DNA of 64,000 nucleotides from Ferribacterium limneticum (GTDB lineage: Bacteria; Pseudomonadota; Gammaproteobacteria; Burkholderiales; Rhodocyclaceae): contig NZ_CP075191.1 in NCBI RefSeq assembly GCF_020510625.1, positions 658,001-722,000 of the forward strand. The letters are read 5' to 3'. A model generated the notes under the pieces. It was not told the origin of the DNA. It saw nothing but the letters and a program-made list of their open reading frames with translations, and ran no database searches. This document shows positions 37,754 to 46,027 of the stretch, one piece after another (position 1 is the first letter of the stretch; the number at the start of each line of letters is the position of its first letter). The position numbers and the translations under genes were made by a program.

Positions 37754-39301
37754 GTGACAGTGCTTAATAAGGTTGCCAATCTGGGCGGGCTTTTCGCCCA
37801 AAAAACGGATCATCCGCTGGCGAATTCGCACGAGCTGAAAAAAGTGCTCAGCGAGATTCCCAGAGATAACGCCTTCAAGGCGCTTGACGAACTGGCCGGC
37901 TGGCTGGAATCGCTGGCCGGCGTGGACGATTTTCCGGCCGATCGCCGTTACGACGTTATCCAGCAATTGGACGAGGCGGCGCAAGCGCATCTGAAGCGCC
38001 TGTCGCGGGAATATTTCCAGACTCGCCTGTCCCGCTCCGAGGAACAGCGTCTGTGGTCGATCAACTACGGTTTCTGGACCTTGCTGGCGGCCGCTTACGA
38101 GCGTTGCCTGCTGGCCATCGCCGACAAGCCGCGGCCCGGTGAATTGGCCAGGAGCGTCTTGCCGGTTTTGTCCATCCGCCTGATCGTTGCCTTGCGGCAG
38201 ATATTGAAGTGGGAGCAGTTCCACTACGGCCCGTCGCGCGGCGAACTCTGGCGGCGCCTGGGTTTTGCCCTGCTGGCCGCCGAGGAAGCCGGGCTGGCGA
38301 ACCGCGTCGTGTCGTTGCCAGGCAAAAGCGGGATGACTTCAGCCGATCTGGAATACGAGAAGGCCATGGTTTTCCAGGCGGCGTCGCTCGATAGCCTGTT
38401 GCCGCTCGAGATCGAACTGGCCGAGCGCCTGATCGCGCATTTCCTGCCCGGCTTCGTTTTTGGCGCCCACGTTCATATCGATAGTGTCTATTGGTCCGAT
38501 CTGGTGCTGGCGCAGCCGCCCTTGCGCTTGGCCCAGATGCCGGCGCAGGCCGTGCCAAGCCAGCGTTTCCTCAAGCCGGGGCCGGCCCACGAAGCGATGA
38601 TCGCCCTGTTGGGCGTGCTGGAGCGCGGTGGCGACATGCCGCCCGAAGTCGATCTGGGGGGGCAGTACCCGCCCAAGCTGCTGGTTCGCGTGCTGCATCA
38701 CCTCACGGCCTACCTCGCCCCTATTCCGCCGCAGCGCCAGTATGACCGGCATCGCGTCATGCACCGGATGTCGGTGCTCAATGGGCTGGTCAATGCCTTC
38801 GTCGTGTTTTCCGGGGAATTCGGTGGCCGGCCGGCGGGCTTGCCGGTCGAAAGCTGGGTGGTCGAGAACGTCAGCCGGGGCGGCTTTGGTGCCGTGCTCG
38901 GCAATGTGCCCGGCGAGTGGCTGAAAGTCGGCGCCCTGATTGCCATGCAGCCGGAAGGCGGCGAAAACTGGCTGGTCGGCGTTATCCGCCGCTATCGCCG
39001 GGCTACGGAAAGCGAATCTCGGGTTGGCATCCAGGCGATTGCCCGCCAGGCGGTTTCAGTCGAACTGAAAGTGCGGACAGCCTCCAGCTACGCCTCGGCC
39101 GCCAGCATTCCGGCGCTGATGCTGCTTGATGGCAATGAGCCGGACGAAGTGCGGGTCATTCTGCCGCCCTCGACCTTCGATATTCGTGAGGGCATGGAAT
39201 ACGCCAGCGAGGGCAAACGTTACGTGCTGACGCCGGTGGCGTTGGTCGAGCAGGCCGGCGATTTCGAACTGGTTCGTTATCGCCAGAGCGTGCTCGGCTG
39301 A
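37754..39301 (+). CDS. Conserved protein with C-terminal PilZ-like domain
   Basis: A 515-residue soluble protein. The first 350 residues are mainly helical and match no family I recognise. From about residue 365 the sequence VENVSRGGFGAVL shows the (D/N)xSxxG motif of PilZ domains, followed by beta-strand-rich sequence ending near 450 (LVGVIRRYRRATES, SRVGIQAIAR). A classical RxxxR upstream of that motif is not evident, so c-di-GMP binding is uncertain. Start: GTG at 37754, or GTG at 37760, which has CGGAG at a better distance. The gene abuts, but does not overlap, the convergent MogA-like gene. Likely role: regulatory adaptor; unproven. Confidence 0.65.
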   Translation: MTVLNKVANLGGLFAQKTDHPLANSHELKKVLSEIPRDNAFKALDELAGWLESLAGVDDFPADRRYDVIQQLDEAAQAHLKRLSREYFQTRLSRSEEQRLWSINYGFWTLLAAAYERCLLAIADKPRPGELARSVLPVLSIRLIVALRQILKWEQFHYGPSRGELWRRLGFALLAAEEAGLANRVVSLPGKSGMTSADLEYEKAMVFQAASLDSLLPLEIELAERLIAHFLPGFVFGAHVHIDSVYWSDLVLAQPPLRLAQMPAQAVPSQRFLKPGPAHEAMIALLGVLERGGDMPPEVDLGGQYPPKLLVRVLHHLTAYLAPIPPQRQYDRHRVMHRMSVLNGLVNAFVVFSGEFGGRPAGLPVESWVVENVSRGGFGAVLGNVPGEWLKVGALIAMQPEGGENWLVGVIRRYRRATESESRVGIQAIARQAVSVELKVRTASSYASAASIPALMLLDGNEPDEVRVILPPSTFDIREGMEYASEGKRYVLTPVALVEQAGDFELVRYRQSVLG

Positions 39302-39892
39302 TTACGCCTGTTTGGCCCGAATCGCCGATTTGGGCCGGAAGGCCTTGATCACAGCCTCGTTCGTTTCGGCGTAAGGGCCACCGATCAGGTCGATGCAGTA
39401 GGGCACGGCGGCGAAGATGCCGACGTGCGTTACCTTGCCGTCAGCGTCGCGAACGCCTTCCAGTGTTTCCTTGATCGATTTCGGCTGGCCGGGCAAGTTG
39501 ATGATCAGCGCCTGTTTGCGGATCACGGCCACCTGGCGCGAGAGGATGGCGGTCGGCACGAAATTCAGGCTGATCCGCCGCATTTCCTCGCCGAAGCCGG
39601 GCATTTCCTTGTCGGCCACGGCCAGCGTCGCTTCCGGCGTCACGTCACGCAAGGCCGGGCCGGTACCGCCGGTGGTAAGCACCAGATGGCATTTTTGCGC
39701 ATCAACCAGTTCGATCAGCGTGCTTTCAATGGTCGGCTGGTCGTCGGCGATCAGCCGGGTTTCGACACGCCACGGGCTGCTCAGCGCGGATGACAGCCAT
39801 TCCTGCAGCGCCGGAATGCCCTTGTCTTCATAAACGCCGGTCGAGGCGCGGTCGCTGATCGAGACCAGGCCAATGACCAGTTCGTCATTCAT
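39302..39892 (-). CDS. mog: Molybdopterin adenylyltransferase-like protein (MogA/MoaB family)
   Basis: A 196-residue MoCF-biosynthesis domain protein. VSISDRAS at the N-terminus, TTGGTGPALRDVTPEAT near residue 75 and INLPGQPKSIKETL near 135 are the conserved elements that bind molybdopterin. Length is that of E. coli MogA (195), which adenylylates molybdopterin before molybdate insertion. It overlaps darP by eight bases and is downstream of it. A molybdoenzyme subunit that needs this cofactor, MsrP, is encoded at 62.8-63.7 kb. Confidence 0.9.
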   Translation of the reverse strand: MNDELVIGLVSISDRASTGVYEDKGIPALQEWLSSALSSPWRVETRLIADDQPTIESTLIELVDAQKCHLVLTTGGTGPALRDVTPEATLAVADKEMPGFGEEMRRISLNFVPTAILSRQVAVIRKQALIINLPGQPKSIKETLEGVRDADGKVTHVGIFAAVPYCIDLIGGPYAETNEAVIKAFRPKSAIRAKQA

Positions 39893-40424
39893 CGTCGGCT
39901 TCCTCTTCCGGGTCGGGCGTGCCTTGCTTGTCGAGTTCCTGCAGGATCTGGAAGATGGCCCGGAAATTCTTCGGCGGCTTGTTGTTTTCCTGTTCCTTCA
40001 GCGCATTGCGGCGCAGTTGGCGCATGTGCTGGAGATCGAGCGACGGCCAGATGGCGGCGATTTCGGCCAGGAAGGACTCGTCTTCGAGCAGACGGGTGCG
40101 GAAGCGCTCCAGCCGGTGCAGACGGGCGGTTTCAGCCGACGATTCGCCGCGCAGCATGGCCAGGCCGGCCCGGATCGGTTCGTCGTCGACGCCGCGCATC
40201 AGCTTGCCGAGATACATCACCTGGCGGCGATGGGCGCCGTGGGCGGTGATCTTCTGGCATTCACGAACCGCTTCGAAAATATTTTCCGGCAGGTTGATCT
40301 TTTTTAGCTGGCCGACCGAAAGCTCGACCAGTTCTTCGCCGAGATCGCGCAACTCATGCATCGCCTCTTTCTTCTTGGTCTTGGAGGGGCGGCCGGTGTC
40401 TTCGGTGAAATCTTCTTCATGCAT
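39885..40424 (-). CDS. darP: DarP/YjgA ribosome-associated protein (DUF615)
   Basis: A 179-residue helical protein of the DUF615 family, which binds late 50S ribosome assembly intermediates. RPSKTKKKEAMHELRDLGEELVEL, seen here near residue 12, and HRRQVMYLGKLMR and LHRLERFRTRLL are characteristic. Start at 40424 (MHEEDFTED) is chosen as it gives the usual family length; a longer frame extends toward pmbA without family match. It is divergent from pmbA with 68 bases between, an arrangement also found in other proteobacteria. Confidence 0.93.
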   Translation of the reverse strand: MHEEDFTEDTGRPSKTKKKEAMHELRDLGEELVELSVGQLKKINLPENIFEAVRECQKITAHGAHRRQVMYLGKLMRGVDDEPIRAGLAMLRGESSAETARLHRLERFRTRLLEDESFLAEIAAIWPSLDLQHMRQLRRNALKEQENNKPPKNFRAIFQILQELDKQGTPDPEEEADDE

Positions 40425-40492
40425 GGTTTGCGTCCGGTGCGGGCAATAACGGGCTGTTATGATAGCGACTTTCCCGCCCTGACGCCCCCTCC

Positions 40493-41836
40493 ATGTCCGA
40501 AACTGCCGCATTTTCCTACCCCTTTGCCTCCCTGCAGCAACTCGCCGAGGACGTGCTCAAACACGCCAAGGTCAAGGGAGCGACGGCCTGCGAAGTCGAT
40601 GTCTCCGAGGGTTTCGGGCAGTCAGTGACGGTGCGTTGCGACGAGGTCGAGACCATTGAGTTCAACCGCGACAAAGGCATCGGCATCACCATCTACTCCG
40701 GTCAGCGCAAGGGTTACGCCAGCACGTCCGATTTCTCGGCGCAAGCCTTGCGCGAAACCGTCGAGGCGGCACTCGACATCGCTCGCTTCACGGCCGAGGA
40801 CGATTGCGCCGGACTGGCCGATGCAGCGCTGATGGCCAAGGATTGCCCCGATCTCGACCTGTATCACCCGTGGGCCTTGAGCGTCGAAGCGGCGATCGAG
40901 ACGGCCCGCCGCTGCGAGCAGGCGGCCTTCGATGCCAGCCCGTTGGTCAGCAATTCCGAAGGTGCCTCGATTTCAACGCAGCAGGCCCATTTTGTCTCGG
41001 CCAACAGCCTGGGCTTCATGGGCGGCTATCCGACCTCGCGCCATTACATCTCGTGCTCGGTGATTTCCGGCGAGCAGGATGCGATGCAGCGCGACGACTG
41101 GTACACCACGCATCGCGATGCCAGCCGTCTGGATGATGCGGCGCAGGTTGGCCGTATAGCCGCCGAACGCGCCGTTGCCCGCCTGGGTGGGCGCAAGGTC
41201 AAGACCGGCGAATTTCCGATCATTCTCGAAGCGCCACTGGCTGGTGGCCTGCTCGGCAGCCTGGTACATGCCGCCAGCGGCGGTGCGCTCTATCGCAAGT
41301 CCTCGTTCCTGCTCGACCAGTTGGGCAAGAAAATCATGCCGGACTTCGTGCAGATCGCCGAGCGGCCGCATATCAAGTGTGGCCTGGGGAGCGCCTCCTT
41401 TGACAGCGACGGCGTGGCGACGCGCGACCGCGACTTGGTCAGCAACGGCATCCTGCAGGGCTATTTCCTGAGTACCTACACGGCGCGCAAGCTCGGCATG
41501 CAAACGACGGCCAACGCCGGCGGCAGCCACAATTTGATCATTGAACCCGGCGACCTCGATCTCGACGGCCTGCTCGCCAAGATGGGGCGCGGTCTGCTGG
41601 TGACCGAGTTGCTCGGCCACGGCATCAACTACGTGACCGGCGATTATTCGCGCGGCGCGGCCGGCTTCTGGATCGAGGACGGCAAGATCGCCTATCCGGT
41701 CGAGGAAATCACCATCGCCGGCAATCTCAAGGACATGCTGGCTGGCATCGTCGCGGTTGGTCGCGATGTGCAGGTGCGCGGCACCAAGCAAACCGGCTCG
41801 ATCATGCTCGACCGGATGACGGTAGCCGGCGACTGA
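40493..41836 (+). CDS. pmbA: PmbA/TldE metalloprotease-family protein
   Basis: A 447-residue member of the TldD/PmbA family. Conserved parts include VSEGFGQSVTVRCDEVETIEF, seen near residue 30, the central IILEAPLAGGLLGSLVHAASG, and GGSHNLIIEPG with LLVTELLGHGINYVTGDYSRGAAGFWIEDG near 385. PmbA is the subunit lacking the HExxxH zinc motif and acts with TldD, which is not in this window. The pair matures peptides such as microcins and degrades CcdA in enteric bacteria. Divergent from darP. Confidence 0.94.
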   Translation: MSETAAFSYPFASLQQLAEDVLKHAKVKGATACEVDVSEGFGQSVTVRCDEVETIEFNRDKGIGITIYSGQRKGYASTSDFSAQALRETVEAALDIARFTAEDDCAGLADAALMAKDCPDLDLYHPWALSVEAAIETARRCEQAAFDASPLVSNSEGASISTQQAHFVSANSLGFMGGYPTSRHYISCSVISGEQDAMQRDDWYTTHRDASRLDDAAQVGRIAAERAVARLGGRKVKTGEFPIILEAPLAGGLLGSLVHAASGGALYRKSSFLLDQLGKKIMPDFVQIAERPHIKCGLGSASFDSDGVATRDRDLVSNGILQGYFLSTYTARKLGMQTTANAGGSHNLIIEPGDLDLDGLLAKMGRGLLVTELLGHGINYVTGDYSRGAAGFWIEDGKIAYPVEEITIAGNLKDMLAGIVAVGRDVQVRGTKQTGSIMLDRMTVAGD

Positions 41837-42013
41837 TCTGGCGGGCGTCGGGCTGGCCCGCCGATGGTCGGCGAGCTCGATGCAGATTGGCTATTTGCCG
41901 CTGGCAATCAGGGTTTTTCCTGATCGGGTTTTCTCCAATCGCAATTTACATTCCGCTTCCTAGAATGAGGTCTGTTGTAAATAACCTCAAAAATTCACTG
42001 TCTAGGAGACAAG

Positions 42014-43102
42014 ATGCAACGTCGTGATTTTCTGAAAAAGGCTTCCATCGGCGCTGCTGCCGGTGCTGCCGCTACCGTCGCCGCTCCGGCGATGGCGCAA
42101 TCCTCGCCCAGTATCAAATGGCGCCTGACTTCCAGCTTTCCTAAGAGCCTCGACACCATCTACGGTGGTGCTGAGCAACTGGCCAATCGCCTGCGCGAGC
42201 TGACCGGCGGCAAGTTCGATATCCGCGTCTTCCCGGGCGGTGAAATCGTTCCCGGCCTGCAGGCGCTGGACGCCGTGCAACAGGGCACCGTCGAGTGCTG
42301 CCATACCGCTTCCTATTATTACGTCGGCAAGGATCGCACCTTCGCCTTCGGCACGACCATTCCTTTCGGCATGAATGCCCGTCAGACCAACGCCTGGATG
42401 TACCAGGGCGGCGGTCAGCAACTGCTCGACGAGTTCTATGCCGGCTACAACTGCGTTTCCTTCCCCGGCGGCAATTCCGGTACCCAGATGGGCGGCTGGT
42501 GGCGCAAGGAAGTGAAGACCGTGGCTGACCTCAAGGGCATCAAGATGCGCATCGGCGGCCTCGGTGGCGCCGTGCTGACGCCGCTCGGCGTTGTGCCGCA
42601 GCAGATCGCCGCCGGCGATATCTACCCGGCGCTGGAAAAGGGCACGATCGACGCGGCCGAGTGGATTGGTCCGTACGACGACGAGAAGCTGGGCTTCTAC
42701 AAGGTTGCCAAGAATTACTACGGTCCGGGCTGGTGGGAGCCGAGCACCTGCCTCGAATTCTTCGTCAACAAGAAGGAATGGGACAAGCTGCCGAAGGAAT
42801 ACCAGGCCGCCTTCGCCTGTGCCGCTGCCGAAGCCAACGTGACGATGACCGCCGAATACGATCACAAGAACCCGATCGCGCTGGCCAAGTTGCTGCAAAA
42901 CGGCGTCAAGCTGCACAGCTTCTCCAAGGAAATCATGGAAGCCGCCTACAAGTCGGCGCAACAAATCTATGCCGACGAGTCGGCCAAGAATCCGGCTTTC
43001 AAGAAGATCTACGACTCGTACGCCAAGTACGCCAAGAGCCAGCGTGCCTGGTTTGCCGTCGCCGAAATGCCGATGGACCAGTTCGCACAGTCGCATCGCT
43101 GA
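42014..43102 (+). CDS. TRAP transporter substrate-binding protein, 2-oxoacid (TakP-like) type, copy 1
   Basis: A 362-residue periplasmic protein with a twin-arginine signal (MQRRDFLKKAS, cleavage near AMAQ at 29). The DctP-type fold is clear. GNSGTQMGGWWRKE and TIDAAEWIGPYDDEKLG correspond to the Gln and the Glu-Trp pair that bind 2-oxoacid in TakP of Rhodobacter; I infer an alpha-keto acid or similar monocarboxylate ligand. Start at 42014 follows AGGAGAC. A nearly identical paralogue follows after a terminator, and the membrane subunits are encoded on the opposite strand at 46.0-48.1 kb. Confidence 0.9.
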   Translation: MQRRDFLKKASIGAAAGAAATVAAPAMAQSSPSIKWRLTSSFPKSLDTIYGGAEQLANRLRELTGGKFDIRVFPGGEIVPGLQALDAVQQGTVECCHTASYYYVGKDRTFAFGTTIPFGMNARQTNAWMYQGGGQQLLDEFYAGYNCVSFPGGNSGTQMGGWWRKEVKTVADLKGIKMRIGGLGGAVLTPLGVVPQQIAAGDIYPALEKGTIDAAEWIGPYDDEKLGFYKVAKNYYGPGWWEPSTCLEFFVNKKEWDKLPKEYQAAFACAAAEANVTMTAEYDHKNPIALAKLLQNGVKLHSFSKEIMEAAYKSAQQIYADESAKNPAFKKIYDSYAKYAKSQRAWFAVAEMPMDQFAQSHR

Positions 43103-43122
43103 CCCTTGCCGGTCATGGATTC

Positions 43123-43150
43123 AAAAAAAGGAGCTTCGGCTCCTTTTTTT
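43123..43150 (+). terminator. Intrinsic terminator between the two TRAP binding-protein genes
   Basis: AAAAAAAGGAGC-ttcg-GCTCCTTTTTTT, a UUCG-type tetraloop hairpin with a long T-run, 21 bases after the stop of copy 1. The A-run before the stem could also allow function on the minus strand. Confidence 0.95.
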
Positions 43151-43289
43151 ATGGACAGAAGCGGCCGTGCCCTGGTGATTAGGGCCATTGGTGGGGCTTA
43201 GGGTTTTCCACTACTCGCAAAAAATGTACTCTTGGTAAAGAATGACCCCATCGCCATATTATGGCGACTCAATACTTAGAGGAGACAAA

Positions 43290-44378
43290 ATGCAACGTCG
43301 TGATTTTCTGAAAAAGGCTTCCATCGGTGCCGTCGCCGGTGCCGCAGCGACCGTCGCCGCGCCGGCTGTCGCCCAGGCTCTGCCCAATATCAAGTGGCGC
43401 CTGACCTCCAGCTTCCCGAAGAGCCTGGACACCATTTACGGTGGTGCCGAAGTGCTGGCCAATCGCCTGCGTGCGATGACCGGCGGCAAGTTCGACATCC
43501 GCGTCTTCCCGGGCGGCGAGATCGTTCCCGGCCTGCAGGCGCTGGACGCCGTGCAGCAGGGTACCGTCGAGTGCTGCCACACCTGTTCGTACTACTACGT
43601 CGGCAAGGACAAGACCTTCGGCTTCGGCACCTCGGTTCCGTTCGGCATGACGGCTCGCCAGATGAACGCCTGGATCTACTACGGCGGCGGTCAGAAGTTG
43701 CTCGACGAGTTCTACAGCAACTACAACGTCCTGTCTTTTGCCGGCGGCAACACCGGCACCCAGATGGGCGGTTGGTGGCGCAAGGAAGTCAAGACCGTGG
43801 CTGACCTCAAGGGTATCAAGATGCGTATCGCCGGTCTCGGCGGCACCGTCTTCTCGGCGCTTGGCGTCGTGCCGCAGCAAATCGCCGGTGGCGACATCTA
43901 CCCGGCGCTGGAAAAAGGCACCATCGATGCGGCCGAGTGGGTGGGCCCGTACGATGACGAAAAGCTCGGCTTCTACAAGGTTGCCAAGAATTATTACTAC
44001 CCGGGTTGGTGGGAACCGGGCCCGACCATCCACTTCTTCGTCAACAAGGCCGAGTGGGCCAAGCTGCCGAAGGAATATCAGGAAGCTTTCCAGGCTGCCG
44101 CCTTCGAAGCCAACGTGACGATGATGGCCGAATACGACCACAAGAACCCCGCCGCACTGGCCAAGCTGATGCAGGCCGGCGTCAAGGTCAAGGAGTTTTC
44201 TTCGGAAATTCTCAAAGCCACCTACAAGGCGGCAACCGACATGTATGTCGACGAAGCCGGCAAGAACCCGGCCTTCAAGAAGATCTACGTCGAGTACGAC
44301 AAATACCGTCGAACCCAGTCGGCCTGGTTCAGTCTGGCCGAACGACGGATGGATGGATTCTTGCAGACCGGTAAATAA
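43290..44378 (+). CDS. TRAP transporter substrate-binding protein, 2-oxoacid (TakP-like) type, copy 2
   Basis: A 362-residue paralogue of the preceding gene with the same twin-arginine signal and the same Shine-Dalgarno context (GAGGAGACAAA). The first 48 bases of the two coding regions are almost identical, so the duplication included the translation start. The ligand motifs are kept (GNTGTQMGGWWRKE and AAEWVGPYDDEKLG), but scattered changes occur, for example CHTCSYYYV for CHTASYYYV and PGPTIHFF for PSTCLEFF. These could change affinity or ligand range. It has its own spacer and terminator, so the two can be expressed separately. Confidence 0.9.
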   Translation: MQRRDFLKKASIGAVAGAAATVAAPAVAQALPNIKWRLTSSFPKSLDTIYGGAEVLANRLRAMTGGKFDIRVFPGGEIVPGLQALDAVQQGTVECCHTCSYYYVGKDKTFGFGTSVPFGMTARQMNAWIYYGGGQKLLDEFYSNYNVLSFAGGNTGTQMGGWWRKEVKTVADLKGIKMRIAGLGGTVFSALGVVPQQIAGGDIYPALEKGTIDAAEWVGPYDDEKLGFYKVAKNYYYPGWWEPGPTIHFFVNKAEWAKLPKEYQEAFQAAAFEANVTMMAEYDHKNPAALAKLMQAGVKVKEFSSEILKATYKAATDMYVDEAGKNPAFKKIYVEYDKYRRTQSAWFSLAERRMDGFLQTGK

Positions 44379-44404
44379 CGGGCCGCTGCTTAGCCTGATC
44401 TGAT

Positions 44405-44430
44405 AAAGCCCGCGAACTTTGCGGGCTTTG
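44405..44430 (+). terminator. Intrinsic terminator after TRAP binding protein copy 2
   Basis: AAAGCCCGC-gaacttt-GCGGGCTTT hairpin 26 bases after the stop, followed by gtcgtttc. The T content comes mostly from the stem end. Confidence 0.75.
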
Positions 44431-44467
44431 TCGTTTCTAACTCCCTTCTTTCCTGAAGGAGATTCCA

Positions 44468-45367
44468 ATGCTTGCGAAATCGATAATTCGAGCACTGGGT
44501 GTTCTCGGTCTGGGTTTTTCTTTATCTGCCCTGGCGCAGTACGATGTGCCTTCCTTCAAGGCTGACTCGGCAAAGCTTTCCGACCTGTCGTTTGCCAGTG
44601 AACCTAAAGAGCTCGGCTTGTTTTCAACAATCCACAACGGTCTGTTCAAACCGGTGGGCATGAAAGATGGGGTTCGCTACCCAGGCCTGGTTCTACTGCA
44701 TAACTGCGGCGGCATCATGCCTCGGCAAATGCGCCAGTGGATCGAGGCCGGCACTCAGGAAGGCTACGTTGTCCTGCTGATCGATGGCATGCGCGGGAAC
44801 AAGAGCAATTGCTTTCCGCCAACGCCGATTTCGGTAGGTCGGCGCATCAAGGATGCCTTTGATGCACTGGCCCACCTGTCGGCTTTGCCCTTTGTTGACC
44901 CGAAACGAATCTTTGCAGCGGGTTATTCCCAAGGGGGATTCACGGCATCGCAGGTCAGCAGTCGCGAGGTGGCCGAGGCATTCGTGCCGGCCGGGGCGCC
45001 CCGCTTTGCCGGAACAGTCGCGTTTTACAGCACCTGCCGTTGGCCTGCTGGAAAAATTCCGCGAGTCAATGTCGATATCCCCATCGTGCGGCCGGATATC
45101 GATCGTCCGCATTTGATGCTGATGGGGGCGCTCGACAATGAAACACCCAGCGAGTGGTGTGACGCTGTCCTGCCCGCCATGAAGGCCGCGGGTGTCCCGA
45201 TCTCTACACACGTCTATGCCGACATCGGTCACTGCTGGGATTGCATCGATATCGATGGTTTCAGCAAGACGGACTTCAAGGGTGATCGCATCAGCTATCG
45301 TTACGATGCCAAATTGACAGAAGATTCACGGCGCCGGATGTTCGAGTTTTTCAGCAGTATTCGCTAG
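44468..45367 (+). CDS. Exported alpha/beta hydrolase (dienelactone-hydrolase-like)
   Basis: A 299-residue protein with a Sec signal peptide (cleavage likely at ALAQ, near residue 23). The fold shows VLLHNCGG (oxyanion strand), the nucleophile elbow GYSQGG near residue 160, an Asp in GALDNETP and a His in DIGHCWDC, giving a plausible Ser-Asp-His triad. Several cysteines (HNCGG, SNCFPP, TCRWP, EWCDA, HCWDC) suggest disulfides in the periplasm. Substrate unknown; the family includes esterases and dienelactone hydrolases. It lies behind the TRAP binding-protein genes and could act on a ligand precursor, but the terminator between them argues for separate expression. Confidence 0.78.
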   Translation: MLAKSIIRALGVLGLGFSLSALAQYDVPSFKADSAKLSDLSFASEPKELGLFSTIHNGLFKPVGMKDGVRYPGLVLLHNCGGIMPRQMRQWIEAGTQEGYVVLLIDGMRGNKSNCFPPTPISVGRRIKDAFDALAHLSALPFVDPKRIFAAGYSQGGFTASQVSSREVAEAFVPAGAPRFAGTVAFYSTCRWPAGKIPRVNVDIPIVRPDIDRPHLMLMGALDNETPSEWCDAVLPAMKAAGVPISTHVYADIGHCWDCIDIDGFSKTDFKGDRISYRYDAKLTEDSRRRMFEFFSSIR

Positions 45368-45376
45368 ACGTAAAAA

Positions 45377-45398
45377 AGCCCCGCCGATTCGGGCGGGG
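45377..45398 (-). terminator. Terminator between hydrolase and dps genes (bidirectional)
   Basis: GCCCCGCC-gattcg-GGCGGGGC hairpin. On the minus strand it is followed by six T, so it serves dps best. On the + strand only a short T-poor tail follows, so termination of the hydrolase gene may be weaker. Confidence 0.8.
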
Positions 45399-45417
45399 CA
45401 TCTTGGTATGCCGGTGC

Positions 45418-45882
45418 TCAGTTTTCCAGCAGGCTGCGCAACATCCAGGCATTTTTCTCGTGAATCTGCATGCGCTGGGTCAGCAGATCGGCGGTCGGTT
45501 CGTCGCCGGCTTTGTCAACAATCGCGAAAATGCCGCGGGCCGTCTTGGTGACGGCTTCCTGGCCGGCGACCAGTTGCTTGATCATGTCCTCGGCGCTGAC
45601 CTTGCCTTCGCTTTCCTTGATCACCGTGAGCTTGGCGAACTCGCTGTAGGTGCCGGGGGCGGCAACGCCCAGGGCGCGGATGCGCTCGGCGATCAGGTCC
45701 AGGGCATTCCACAGTTCGGTGTACTGGTCCATGAACATCACGTGCAAGGTGTTGAACATCGGGCCGGTGACGTTCCAGTGGAAATTGTGCGTTTTCAGGT
45801 AAAGGGTGAACGAGTCGGCCAGCAGGTGGGAGAGTCCTTCGGCGATCTTTTCGCGATCTTTCTTGGTGATTCCGATGTCCAT
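45418..45882 (-). CDS. dps: Dps-family DNA-protecting ferritin
   Basis: A 154-residue four-helix protein. The inter-subunit ferroxidase site is visible as [11 protein letters not shown] (His) with [19 protein letters not shown] (Asp and Glu). [14 protein letters not shown] at the end is a common Dps C-terminus. It forms a 12-subunit shell that stores iron and consumes peroxide in the cytoplasm; the short N-terminus lacks the lysine-rich tail used for DNA binding in E. coli. The start is preceded by AGGAGG-like sequence (cctcct on the + strand). It stands alone with its own terminator, as expected for a stress-controlled gene. Confidence 0.93.
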   Translation of the reverse strand: MDIGITKKDREKIAEGLSHLLADSFTLYLKTHNFHWNVTGPMFNTLHVMFMDQYTELWNALDLIAERIRALGVAAPGTYSEFAKLTVIKESEGKVSAEDMIKQLVAGQEAVTKTARGIFAIVDKAGDEPTADLLTQRMQIHEKNAWMLRSLLEN

Positions 45883-45984
45883 GATGTCCTCCTGAAAGTG
45901 GGTGGTTTTTACACGCTTAATGATGCGCCAAGCCGGGCTTGCTTGCCAATTGATTACGCTAATTCAGGCGATAGGGGCAACAAA

Positions 45985-46008
45985 AAGGCGAGGCCGCAGC
46001 CTCGCCTT
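45985..46008 (-). terminator. Intrinsic terminator after the TRAP dctQM operon
   Basis: Minus-strand hairpin AAGGCGAGGC-tgcg-GCCTCGCCTT followed by TTTG, 20 bases after the DctM stop. Confidence 0.85.
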
Positions 46009-46027
46009 CATCGGGAGCGCGACTCCC

